Positions 50,414-62,000 of a stretch of 64,000 nucleotides of DNA are shown here, one piece after another. Source of the DNA: Branchiostoma floridae (taxonomy: Eukaryota > Chordata > Leptocardii > Amphioxiformes > Branchiostomatidae); NCBI RefSeq assembly GCF_000003815.2, contig NC_049979.1, positions 17,220,493-17,284,492 of the forward strand. Direction: 5' to 3'. The notes below the pieces were generated by a model that saw only the letters and a list, made by a program, of their open reading frames with translations, was not told the origin of the DNA and ran no database searches. The position numbers and the translations under genes were made by a program. The number at the start of each line of letters is the position of its first letter. Position 1 is the first letter of the stretch.

Positions 50414-53400
50414 TTATACTGTGGAACTGTTTCTTCTCTCTTGTCCTCTTTCACAGTTTGTCATGAGCCACACCCCTTCCTCCTCAGTACCCTGGTCAAC
50501 AGGAAGGTCACGGGTGGGCTGAGATACTCTTACGTCCTCAGAGCTATGTGCAGGTGACTCCTCAGTACTATCATGTCCTGTCTCCGGATTCTCCCCACCT
50601 GAACGATCGCAATTCTGAGTTGTTACGTCACCGTCCTGACGTGACGGTTTGTCTGCCTTGTGCTGTATAAGACCTGTATCGTTACGAAGTTTGACATAGC
50701 AGAGGTCGCCCTCGCTCCTGGCCGGTGCAGGACGATGTCGCTTCTTCCAGTGTGCGACACCGCCGGGCCCTCCGTTCGCCTCAGCCTTACACTTGATATC
50801 ACCGGACGACTTGGAGTGTTTGTTCCCGCCACAGGACAGACAATTAGACCTTCCCTCTTCCTTTGACTGAACTCTAAAAAGTGGATACAAAAAATAAATA
50901 ACTACAGACGGTCGAACGAATTCAGTATTGAAGCAATACGTGCTATTTTTCTTGTCCTGTATGATCCAAAGCAACAAAGTTATAACAAACTAATAACTAT
51001 GACTGTAAAGATATATGTAATGAGACAGAAAACTGACTTTTCGTGTTCTTTGTCCTCTGGTTGTGTTGGGTCCTCCACGTCTGAGTCCGTGGGTATCTGT
51101 AGCAGGACATCGTGATCATTCCTGGTGAACACCCACCGGGCCACCAGAGCCGCGACCATCATCTCAATGATGATCATGCAGTTATGAATATCTGTGGAAA
51201 CATTTATGATACTGGAATGACACCTTTGGTACACAATGACATTACTTCATCGCTATTATAAAACATAAATCACATGTAGACAGAAAGGAATTCAACTAAA
51301 TGTCCTGAAAAACAACAGAAGAACGCAGGTCTTGAGATTTAATCACATTTTACTCTATGAAATGAAGAAATGATACACACGGGGGAATTGTTTATAGGCA
51401 AAAATGCAGCCCTTCCCCCAAAACACACAGAACAAAAACATAATTCTGTAAAGTTACTTACAATCAGCTCGCGTCTTGGAAGAGAACTGGGGTCCACATG
51501 GGATGACGCGGAACGAGGCTAACAGACTCAGCACCATTTTCTGTATTCCCGCCAGAGCTGCTGCAACCTGTCATCCGAACGGAAAAACGACAAGTATTCA
51601 TATGGGTCATCCTTGAAGTCTCTTTAAGCTTTAGAACTCACGTGCAAGTTTAAGGTCAATCTTCAGCATTCAAATTTTGTTTCAAATTTTCTTGTGCTCT
51701 TCTTCAACTACAAAATACATACATATTCTTGTTCCCTGCATTAGTCTTTGCCATTTAATTTAAAGGCCTGAAGAACTACACAAATGTACATGACAATGTA
51801 AACATCTAATTTAAACGATGACATAGCTTTATTGTTAAGTGTTTGCTCTCCTCTACTTACTTACTAAGAAACTGGACGGAAAGCAGTATTGTGTTTTTAC
51901 AACCCACTTGACCTGCCAGTGAACACTACAGTAAGGTCGTCAATGGCTACATTTCACTGGTGTAACTATGTGCCTTAAAGGTCAAGGTAAACCTGTTTTT
52001 GTCACGTACAGATATATTGTTCTTAACGTCACAGATGTCAACGCCCACTTCTAGTTAAGGTTGTACGTTCGTGAACTCTGCGTGCATATACAGAGATTTT
52101 TGTTGTACATGGGATCATTGGCAGCAATTCTTTGTATTTTGCCATCATGATCTTGTGCGTTTCAAACAAAATACCATGTGCCAAATATCGTTTCCAACAA
52201 CATTTCAACTTGGGTCCAGTTTGCAATGTGCTGTGTCGTACCTGGACAAGCAGGTTCTTCAGTGAGATGCTCTTCCCTTTGAGAGGTTTGGTAACGCACG
52301 GCTGGAGCACCACGAACCCGTAGATTCCAAACAGGGTAGATATCGTTTCCAACCCCTCCACAAAGTTGTTCACGCTTGGTCCGGATTCCTGCACAACAAA
52401 GGTGTGCGTTAAGTAACGTAAGAGAAAAAAACGGAAAAAAATTGTGACAATATGTCGAATGCTAAATCACCATCAGTTACGGTCATTCATTAGTTATAGG
52501 ACCAAACAAGCTCTGTTCAAGGCTATTAGAGGGTTACCGTTTGAGATCGATTATGGTCACTGCTGAAAGTTTAAACTTACAGAATACATCGATAGGGAAT
52601 CTCCTTTCACAGAAATAGTCCAGTGTCCATTATAATCAAACAGGTTGTGTCGACATTGAAGTTCCTTCGTTTACAATATGATACATTGCATTGCATTAGC
52701 GATAGTAGAATAACTGTTTGTCACCGTCTGTCCTAGGCCATACTTCCCGTCGCTCCACGTGACCAGCGCGATGAAGTACAGGATGGGCCGCATGATGGCC
52801 ATCTGCATCACTGCCAGCTTCATCCAGCCCAGGGTGCCTCTGGATGTGGGAGATAAGAAGCAATTACATGAAGAATGGCACCAGTAACAGTGTCTGGGGT
52901 TATCTAAAGATTTAGTGCACATATAACTGCGGGAGCTACGTTCCTGGGCCATGGGAATCAACACCATTCAACAACTGAAAGATGAGCCAAAAGGACAAAA
53001 ATTTACGTCGTAATAAACAACTGAGATGACGGTTATTTGTCATCACAATTGCACTTGAAGACATACAAAATTAGTAAAGTCAGCACGATATGTGTTAATA
53101 TTTTCTGTTAGGCCTCGAAAAGTGTTCTTGTCTATATCATTTAAAGACATTAACAGAACAGACACAAATGAAAAAAAAAATTCTAGGATGTAAAAAAACA
53201 CGTGCGTACAGAGTCATGTCCACTTGCGGGAGGCAGCAACAACAGCAGCAACATGGCGGGCGTCGGAGGGATACCTTCATTCCAGACAACGTTGTGACCA
53301 GTTCTTCATCACCACCGAAGTAGTCCACCATCAGCATGAAGAACTGGTATACTGCGACCGCGAAGTAGCTAAAAGACAATGAAAGGTTGGCCACTTTTCA

Positions 53401-53978
53401 ATATATCATTTAGTTCACTGCCATTCATAAAAAAAGGTACTGCTGCTACCTACGTTAAATGGGATAAAAGCAATCACAGGAATATTTCTACAAATGCGTA
53501 TTGTTCCACAAAAATGCAGAAGCTCTAGTCTCTGTCCAGTCTGCTATCTAAACTACTAAGTATTGCCCGGCACTCACATGTTCGCTGCAAAGCCGCCAAT
53601 CAGGTTGGACCTCGGGATGTAGAGACTCATCAGCGATGTCGCTGAGAATACCTACAAAAAGATCATGAAGCAGAAACACTGGCATAATGGCATTGGTCAC
53701 CACATAAAGGGTTTACTGACATTGTAACATAGCTTTCATTTCCACAGATAAAACGTACGCATGATTGCAATAATGGGAATCTTAAACAGATATTTCAAGC
53801 CTGCCACTGCATGGGAATCTTACCGGGTATGTTCCGAGGATCCAGACGATTCTGTGCCGTGTGTTCCTCCCCGGGATGTGTCTGGTGGCGAAACACAGCT
53901 CCTCCATAAACAGGAACAGTGTGAAGAACGTCACAAACGTCAGAGAAACGACAATGGCTTCTTCTGCCTTTCCTAAAT
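50414..53978 (-). CDS. SLC51A: Organic solute transporter subunit alpha (5' end missing)
   Basis: Multi-pass membrane subunit that, with SLC51B, moves bile acids and steroid conjugates across basolateral membranes. Minus-strand exons: 53978-53824, 53651-53578, 53368-53210, 52839-52725, 52388-52242, 51567-51462, 51191-51038 and 50873-50414; phases agree at every junction. Family marks are IPRSNLIGGF after the second membrane segment, a seven-Cys cluster (CCCCCCCLPQ) matching the cysteine-rich loop of human OST-alpha, DGKY, QPCVTKPLKG, and SSKTRADY before the last membrane segment. The N-terminal 45 or so residues are missing, probably in or beyond the gap at 54006-54350. The last exon adds a 152-residue hydrophilic tail rich in Ser, Glu, Asp and Lys (for example PAHSSEDVRV), far longer than the human tail; the whole is over 456 residues against 340 in human. 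No second gene for the beta subunit is seen. Confidence 0.9.
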
Positions 53979-54005
53979 CTGAAGAAAAAAAATGATGACA
54001 GGATA

Positions 54006-54350
54006 NNNNNNNNNNNNNNNNNNNNNNNNNNNNNNNNNNNNNNNNNNNNNNNNNNNNNNNNNNNNNNNNNNNNNNNNNNNNNNNNNNNNNNNNNNNNNNN
54101 NNNNNNNNNNNNNNNNNNNNNNNNNNNNNNNNNNNNNNNNNNNNNNNNNNNNNNNNNNNNNNNNNNNNNNNNNNNNNNNNNNNNNNNNNNNNNNNNNNNN
54201 NNNNNNNNNNNNNNNNNNNNNNNNNNNNNNNNNNNNNNNNNNNNNNNNNNNNNNNNNNNNNNNNNNNNNNNNNNNNNNNNNNNNNNNNNNNNNNNNNNNN
54301 NNNNNNNNNNNNNNNNNNNNNNNNNNNNNNNNNNNNNNNNNNNNNNNNNN
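54006..54350. other. Assembly gap (345 N) at the 5' end of SLC51A
   Basis: The gap starts 27 bp upstream of the first visible SLC51A exon and may hide the preceding exon that encodes the N-terminus. Confidence 0.95.
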
Positions 54351-56002
54351 GCTTAATTGCACGGCCTATTTGCCAGTGAATTTCGTGCAATTATCCGACT
54401 GGTGCAATAATGCGAAGTTATCTTGCTGGACCGCACTGTTTTGGGATTTTAGGATTCCGTGCAGTAAACAGTAGTGTGCGTTTATCCGGTGTGCAATTAA
54501 CTGGCTTCTACTGTACATGTACCAGGGGGTGAGTAACACGTTAACTTGCTTTCATATCTTGTCTTGTAAACATCAATTTCAAATTATAATTTTTTTTAGG
54601 AATTATCACCAATTAATTTACAAAACTGTATAGTCCTCATTTCACAGATTTCGAATCTCATTGACTAAGGTTGTCTTGACTAAGGTCCAAGTTACAAACC
54701 CTAGACCACATCAACATCTCATGGCGTCTATAGATCTGACACAAGTCACAGGTCAAGCCAACATATAACTAAAAGTTAACTTCTGGGCATTACTTGAGTC
54801 AGGAGTGTGTGTGAACGATTAAAGGCGATTTATTGTTGGTTATGCACTAGTTCCCGTCCAACAGGCCATTTGTAGCGCTTTATATAACACAGGTGCCCGT
54901 TGTTTGGGACTAGGCGATGTAGTAGTGTGAGAGAGCCATGGTAAAAAAATAAACACACGCTGTTGTTTATGGATACCCCGCTGTGGTCGGCATCTTCATG
55001 GACCCAGTGCCTCTGGTGACTGATCCCCCGCTGTTTTCTCCTTCTCTCTCGCCGCCAGCCCAAATTGTTCGGTACCGTCATTACATTGCGGTACCTGGGC
55101 ACTTCATCACCTGCCAGAAGTGCCCCCTGGGTGCACATGTCCGGTCAACACAGGTAATTCACCTGGTGGGCGGGGGCGTTGTTGCAGTATGACGTCTGCA
55201 AGGAAAATTCTCGCCAGACTATTTACTAGAGCGCACTGTAGGAATTGCGTCCGTAAGCAAATGGTACCGGAGTCACGGTCAAGCGCAATCACTGATTGGT
55301 AGTTGGTGTTTAAAGTAGAAACCATAAACTGTAAGTCCTTATCTTGAAGTGGCATTAAATCTGCCAAGCAATTAAGCCCCGAACTGTCAGAGAGCAGTCC
55401 ATAATTTACTGAAAAGTGCTCCAGATGAGTGATTTGCCGACACTTCGCCAGCAGTATGTGGTGCAATCTTGTTTGGGCTATAAACATTGAATGTAACGTG
55501 TGAGTAACATGAATTGCTTCAGGATTCGGCCTTCAATTCACCTTGTACATGTTCTACATGTTGCGTAGCTATAGTAGTTCGAAAAACATCGCATCGGGCA
55601 TCGCAGTTTGGTATGCTGCAATCGTCGTAAATACTCATTTAGAAATTTGATACAGCATCTGTTTACCCTTAAGGGGCAACCATCAAAATACCGAGCTGCC
55701 CACTGACACCACAGTAATGGGCTGACCAGATTTAGCAGATGGAGTTTGGAGTAGAAAGAAGCCTCATGCCATGCATGTGTTTCTACATTTCAATGTTATG
55801 ACCGTCTATTGCTTCTGAAAGTGAAGGTTGTATTGTTATGAAAGCATGAGAGCGAAAGACATCCTGATCTCATGCAACTGCAGTGAATGAGTGATAGCCT
55901 CACGGCAGTGTTCTCACCTTCCCTATCTAAAAGCTAGAGTCACCTATAATGAGTAGGGGGAAATGATACAACCACAAAAGAGAAACAAGTTTTGTAACTG
56001 CC

Positions 56003-56091
56003 CCTTGTGGACTTTCTTCGCTACAGTTCAACATCTTGGCAGCATTTGCAGTACTAGTTACACAAACGTGGTCTTCCAAAATGGCGAAGTT
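56003..56091 (+). repeat. Dispersed direct repeat, copy 1
   Basis: About 88 bp containing GGCAGCATTTGCAGTACTAG and ATGGCGAAGTT is repeated at 57107-57195 in the same orientation with around 85-90 percent identity by eye. The function is unknown; it is probably part of a diverged mobile element. Confidence 0.7.
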
Positions 56092-57106
56092 TTGGAACTA
56101 AAAAGATCTGAAATCCTGCCTCCAATAAAAGATTTCAAATGCTAGCATTAGTAGCATAACAATATCATTTTAACGAGACATACTGAGCTATTTTAAACAG
56201 CAGGGATGAAATGTCTATTACGCCATCAAACAAACATTTGTTGCCCTTTGTTGGATAGTCGTCAAACATCAGATCAATACGCCACAACACATCTTCCCAA
56301 CTTCACGATCGACAAGTATAATATCGTCTGCGGTCGGTCCTTTTCCATCAACCACTTGCACATAGCGGCTACTGGTGTTTGTAGTAAGCTTTCCGAAAGG
56401 CTTTCGCTAAATTTATCTCGGGTATCTAATCATTAACAAATAGTACAGTCCATGTAAATTAGTGTAAATTAATACAGTGTATCCATGCCATCTGCCAGAC
56501 TGGTTTCCCAAGCGTAGATTGGATGATAAATATGTGAAACATGTACATGTATGACCTCCATTAGAGAGAGAACCTAGAGAGGCTCCGAACAAGATTAGCT
56601 TCCATAGGAGAACCTCCTATATTGTCCATGTGGCCTAGGGTTATCATTTGTGAAGTGTACACGTACATACAATCACACCATATGTCAGTGACACGGTTGT
56701 AGTTTGCACGCTGTCGGCGGTCCAAAGGTCGAGCAAAGAACGTCTAACATATAACAGTGAAGTTAAATACCCGGCGAAAGTTTGTACACAGAGAAAACTG
56801 ACATGGCGACTGGCAAGAGAAAGCTTCTTGTCGTAATTTCAACAAGCTGTCGGTAAAACTCACTCTACACATATGGCTAGTATGTTGAAGAGATTAGGGA
56901 TGAAACCGACTAGCACTGCATAAAATGCTGGACGCCTGTGTCTTACTCTAAACACAGATCGTAAATTTTGAACAAATTCACCGATTAAACCATGTACAAC
57001 GTGCCAGGGGTTTCGTCACACAGGCTAGGTCGGAGAGAAGATAAAAACAAACAAACCCTAGGCTGAACGAAAACAAAGAGGCAACCTACGTTGCAAATAT
57101 TCTGCC

Positions 57107-57195
57107 GCTTGTGGAGTTTCTTCGCTGCAATTCGACATCTTGGCAGCATTTGCAGTACTAGTTACACCAACTTGGTCTATGAAATGGCGAAGTTG
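57107..57195 (+). repeat. Dispersed direct repeat, copy 2
   Basis: Partner of 56003-56091, about 1.1 kb downstream, sharing the core GGCAGCATTTGCAGTACTAG. The similarity fades on both sides. Confidence 0.7.
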
Positions 57196-57791
57196 TTAGG
57201 AGTAGACCCACGGTAGACTCACGGTACACTGTGAAGGAATGAACCACAGACCAGTGGCACTTCGGCGCCGGAAATGTGCTGATGTGGGGTGATTGGGGGA
57301 TCCAGCTAACGCCGGCTGTGGGCGGAAATGGACTGTTCTTCGTCACAAGTCGTAAATTGTTCTCGCGCGCAGAGCTCCGTCCTGACGTTTACGACCTGAC
57401 TGACAAGGCACACATGGGGCTCCCCTGGCACGTGTGTTGTAGCAATGGTGAGATGGACTAGTCTCCAAGCAAACGTGTCAGCTTGGTGACGAAAGATATG
57501 AATTTGTCCAAATATAGGGATAAATAAGTTGCCATGAGAGTTCAGTCAGTCTTTTGCAGTCTATCCACCAGCTCACCCCTAAGCCAATGAGACATTTATT
57601 CCTATTACTTGGTCAAAGTACGCTATTACTTCTCGGACAGGTGGGAGTCTGATAAAGACCACTAAACTTACACTACTACAACTCTCGATTACTTCACTGT
57701 CGAACAACTGACAGGTAAATCATTGAGGCTCTTTTGTATTTCTTTTCCCATTTTGCCCTAGCCTGGTATCCAGCCGTAATATAGCTCCCGA

Positions 57792-57891
57792 NNNNNNNNN
57801 NNNNNNNNNNNNNNNNNNNNNNNNNNNNNNNNNNNNNNNNNNNNNNNNNNNNNNNNNNNNNNNNNNNNNNNNNNNNNNNNNNNNNNNNNNN
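57792..57891. other. Assembly gap (exactly 100 N)
   Basis: A round 100 N usually marks a gap of unknown size. It abuts the left arm of the inverted duplication at base 57892. Confidence 0.95.
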
Positions 57892-58467
57892 GCCACAAAA
57901 CATAGCCTGTTATCCAGCTGTATTATTAGAATAAGCCATCACGCCTCCATGGTGACCACCAGTTCAATACTTTCACGGTAGTTAGCAAGAGAAAGTTTTG
58001 ACACAGCGGTCACTACGAAGGATGGTACTCAGGCTACCGTATTATATCTCCGTAGTCTCTTCTCTCCCCTGCGGAGAAGAAACTCGGAAGATAAAGCGGC
58101 TGGATACCAGGCTAATTTTGCCCTCCTATCACTAGCCCCCTCTAGCCCTACGTGTAGACTTTGCAACTTACCCGTACACATGCATAGATCACCATTCAAC
58201 AGAGCAGATGTTTAGCTTGGTCCAGCTTGTTTTACGCGTGTTTTTAGCCTGGTACCCAGCCGCTTTATCTTCCGAGTTTCTTCTCCGCAGGGGAGAGAAG
58301 AGACTACGGAGATATAATACGGTAGCCTGAGTACCATCCTTCGTAGTGACCGCTGTGTCAAAACTTTCTCTTGCTAACTACCGTGAAAGTATTGAACTGG
58401 TGGTCACCATGGAGGCGTGATGGCTTATTCTAATAATACAGCTGGATAACAGGCTATGTTTTGTGGC
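57892..58467. repeat. 224-bp inverted duplication with 128-bp spacer
   Basis: Left arm 57892-58115 and right arm 58244-58467 are reverse complements with one difference seen (GGATACC at 58102 against GGTACCC on the right). Each arm carries MITE-like ends: AGCCTGTTATCCAGCTG on one side and CGGCTGGATACCAGGCT on the other. Another such end, AGCCTGGTATCCAGCCG, lies at 57765-57781 before the N gap. The identity extends about 11 bases beyond these ends (GCCACAAAACA), so this is an inverted duplication of a larger block or an assembly product, not just two independent insertions. Confidence 0.9.
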
Positions 58468-58559
58468 GAGTGTCTTCTAACTCCAATGAAATATCAATGT
58501 CCCACATTTCTGTCGAGAATTCATTTTGGTCAGTTTGACTGACCGTTTCTTTAACGCAC

Positions 58560-58589
58560 CAAGGAGGTTATTCCTATATAACCTCTTTG
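58560..58589. mobile_element. Tiny palindromic insertion (30 bp), diverged
   Basis: CAAGGAGGTTA on the left and TAACCTCTTTG on the right form an imperfect hairpin. Flanks AACGCAC (58553-58559) and ACTGCAC (58590-58596) match at five of seven positions, as expected of an older member of the CAAGGA palindrome set. Confidence 0.55.
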
Positions 58590-58898
58590 ACTGCACTAAA
58601 GATTGTACATGTACTGTATATGATATGTTATGTTGTTGTTTTCTTTCTTGCAGTCATGGTGTGCACGTTCATGTGTTTATGATAGGAGAATTCTAACTTA
58701 AATAGTAAACAGGAAAACACATTTATGGCACTAGAATTATAACTTAAAGATCAAACAGAAGACCATATAGCCATAATTCTTTCATTGAGGCAATAGGTAA
58801 CAATGCGATGCAGAATAGCTGTAGCTACCAGGGTAAGAAGCGTCCTTGAATTTCGACTGCATTATTTTTGGTTCCGCTTCGACAGCAGAGAACAGATG

Positions 58899-58906
58899 TG
58901 ACGTCA
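58899..58906 (+). promoter_or_regulatory. CRE-type octamer upstream of the SELENOW-like gene
   Basis: TGACGTCA, the full palindromic cAMP-response element, lies about 105 bp before the likely start codon, in a position typical of a CREB/ATF promoter site. The surrounding 200 bp are CpG-rich and without a TATA box. Confidence 0.4.
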
Positions 58907-59011
58907 TCATCTCTTACAAACTTTTCCTTCTCCCGTGACAGGCGCGATGAGGTGTGGTCGCGCGTGTGTACTTTGAAAACAAAGAGAGACGGAAAACAAG
59001 GCCGGGCTGCC

Positions 59012-62000
59012 ATGACTACCCCGAACATGGCGACTACTACGGGTGGAAAGAAGAAATCGGCAACGGTGTCCGTACGTATAGACTACAAGTAAGCGGACTA
59101 TACTGGTCTATACTGTCTTCTTGGTAATAACATACTGAGCTCTGAAAGGTCTTGCATGACCGGAGAGCCAAAGCAAACAGTAATTGATAACTATCAAGGA
59201 CGTTATATCAGATATAACGTCCTTGATAACTATTAAATGTCACCAAGGTCGTTATGTCAGTCCCAGCTCAGATGCCTTTGTCCTGAACTATTACGGCCTG
59301 AGGGACATGCGGTTCTTCATGAAGAGCAATTAATCATGTCTTTGTTGTATTGATACTTGAAAGCACTGTCCAACTACAACCTTACGCAAATAGTATTCTA
59401 AACCTGTACATGTGCGCCTGTCTTCTATTTGTACAGTATGGCATGAGGTTTCCCGGGACGCTTCCGGGACCTGGCCCGACAACTCCGCCAGGCCATCCCG
59501 GGAGCGGAGGTGGTGGGCAAGATCATCAGCAAGCCAGGTGAGCTGTCAGAATGATGAGGTTCACACCTGTAAAGCAGCTGTCTCACGGGACGAAGGTCGA
59601 TCGGAGGACATGTCTGCGAGCTTTTAATAGAGATCGACCAACTCCGCACGGTCTAATCAAGGGGGATATGACCTCCTTGGTCTAATGTGATGAGGGTACC
59701 TTTTCAGGTGGAAAAGACGCTCGAGTCTTCTGAGCGATTTTTTAGAATTCGGATACCCGAAGCTCATCGACTATGTGACAGTGACGTAGATACCATGCTC
59801 ATTTCTTTCCGTTACTCAACAGTACTCAAGTTTGGAATTTGCAAATTATCAGACTGAGTGGCCACTTCAAGACGCGCTAGCCTATGTTCTTTCACTTACG
59901 AAAGGTTTTCTAGTGCCGGTTGTCATGGGAACCTCGCCTCTTGCCGAGAAAGTTTCGCCGAGGTTATTACCTCCATGAAAAAATGGAGGTATAGTTTTGA
60001 GTGTGTCTGTGTGTGTGTTTGTGTGTGTGTTTGTGTGTGTGTTTGTGTGTGTGTCTGTGTGTCCGCATATTTGTGGTCATCATAAATTGAGAACCTCTTG
60101 ATGGACTACGATGATATTTGGTATGTAGGTAGGGGTTGGGAAGACGAAGGTCAAGGTCAATTTTGGGCCCCCTGGTGTGTGGCCTTGGTACTGCAGCGCA
60201 ACTTCCGGTTTTGCTATCTCGGTGTTCTGAACATGCTATGGTCAAGATTTTTAAGCATTAGATAGCTCTTGTGCTCAGGAAAAAATTACGTAAGTTTGGG
60301 CCCCCTAGCGTCTAGTTTGGTAATAGCAGGGGCATTTTTGTCAAAAACTTCTGACGAGGATAACTCAAGAAGGGAACAACGGATTTTCATCATTTTTGGT
60401 ATGTAGGTACCTTAGACAATTTTGTACAAGATTAAATACTAATTATGCAAAAGAGGAGTACATTTGCATAATTAATGAGGATATTATATCATGGCAGTTT
60501 TTTCAATGTATCTCTTGTCCTGGATGTGATATGGTCTTGACATTTGGCTGGTAGATAGCTTGCAGTGTCATGACAAAGTGGTGCAGGTTTCAGCCCCCTA
60601 ACATTTAATTGCGGAACTGCAGGGGCGTTTTTGTCAAGACATTCTAAAGAGGATAACTGCAGAAAGGATTGATGGATTGGCATCATACTAGGCATGCGGG
60701 TACCTTAGGCAAATATGTTCATAATGATATACATTTTATGCAAATGAGGACTTAATTTGCATGATTAATGAGGAAATTGTATAATTCCATTGTTTTCAAT
60801 AACTGGACTTCAATAAATGTAACACATGTTAACTATGATAGGTGGAATATTAGCAGATACCAAATATGGTAATGAGGAACTTATTTGCATAATTTATGTA
60901 AAAATTGCAAAAACGCTTTATGATTAATAATGGGAATTTTATAATTGTGACATGTGTACGTTAGTCAATGATGAACAATACCATGCATAAATTATGTTAA
61001 TGTGCTAGTCAATTGCATGAAATTTACGAAAGCTCTAAATTTTCATGGAGGTATGAGGTCGCCGAACTCTAGTATTATCCTTGGTTTCACATAGCAAAGG
61101 AGTTGGTTCAGATGTGAGATTCCCATAAGTGAGGATTTTGATTTTTTTTTTGCATGGACGTCGCTTTTCTCTTTCCTCACTCAGGTGCCTTCGAGGTGTA
61201 CGTGAACAAGAAGCTGTACTACTCCATGCTGGAGAAGAGGCAGTTTCCTCATATCAACCAGGTAAGGCCACAGCAAGTAAATTTTATGGATGACATCCTC
61301 TGCAGACTGCAAAAATAATGAGATAGGGCGAAAAAAAACAAGATGGGTAGAAAAAACAAGATGGCAAATTTTCAAAATGGACGTTGTAACAAGACTTGAA
61401 GAGACAAAATATGGCATCGCAGTCAACAAGGCATTCATTCCTGTACTTAAGAAGTGCACCAGTGTAGCTTAAGTGACACTAGTGTGGTAGACTGGTATCA
61501 TTGACCATGTTGGCAACTTCACTCATAGCTTCCATAGTTGTGCCACTTTTACAACCAGGTTTTACAACTAACTATCAAGTTGCACCTTTGCAACTACAGT
61601 CAATGCTACAGAGTCTCTAGTGTCAATTCTACATTCAATGATTAGGTTACAACACAACCTTTACCGTTTTCGTCTATCCGGCCTTCCCTGAAGAAGAAAA
61701 AAAATTCTTGTTTTTTTTTCTGAAATCAGGCGAAAATTAATGTCATCCATAAAATTTACTTGCTGTGGCCTAATGGGATATTACTAGTAATAGAGGCATT
61801 TGAAGGAGGTAAGGAGAGGACTGCGAAGGTGGAACCAAGTACCTTTAAGGGCCACGACAATGACTTATACTAGTGGGAGGTAGCACTAATCGCTGGCAGA
61901 CATAGATACAGTGCAATGTTATTTCAGTGGGTATGTCACGCTGTTGAACTGAAGATAAAGGTGCAGTTGTCATCTACTGTATTATCTGTGGGCAATTTGT

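Larger units (their letters stand above)
54351..57761. other. Region between SLC51A and the inverted duplication
   Basis: No exon could be assigned. The SLC51A promoter and first exon probably lie here or in the gap. The only structure noted is the dispersed duplicate pair at 56003-56091 and 57107-57195. Confidence 0.5.

Noticed and set aside
53782..54474. Open frames running through the N block
   Set aside because: They exist only because N is read as open sequence; just the 53824-53978 part is real.
59350..59627. Two uninterrupted frames across the SELENOW-like exon 2
   Set aside because: They read Pro/Gly-rich or Ser/Arg-rich nonsense, do not fit the phases of exons 1 and 3, and lose the Rdx pattern that the TGA-containing frame keeps.
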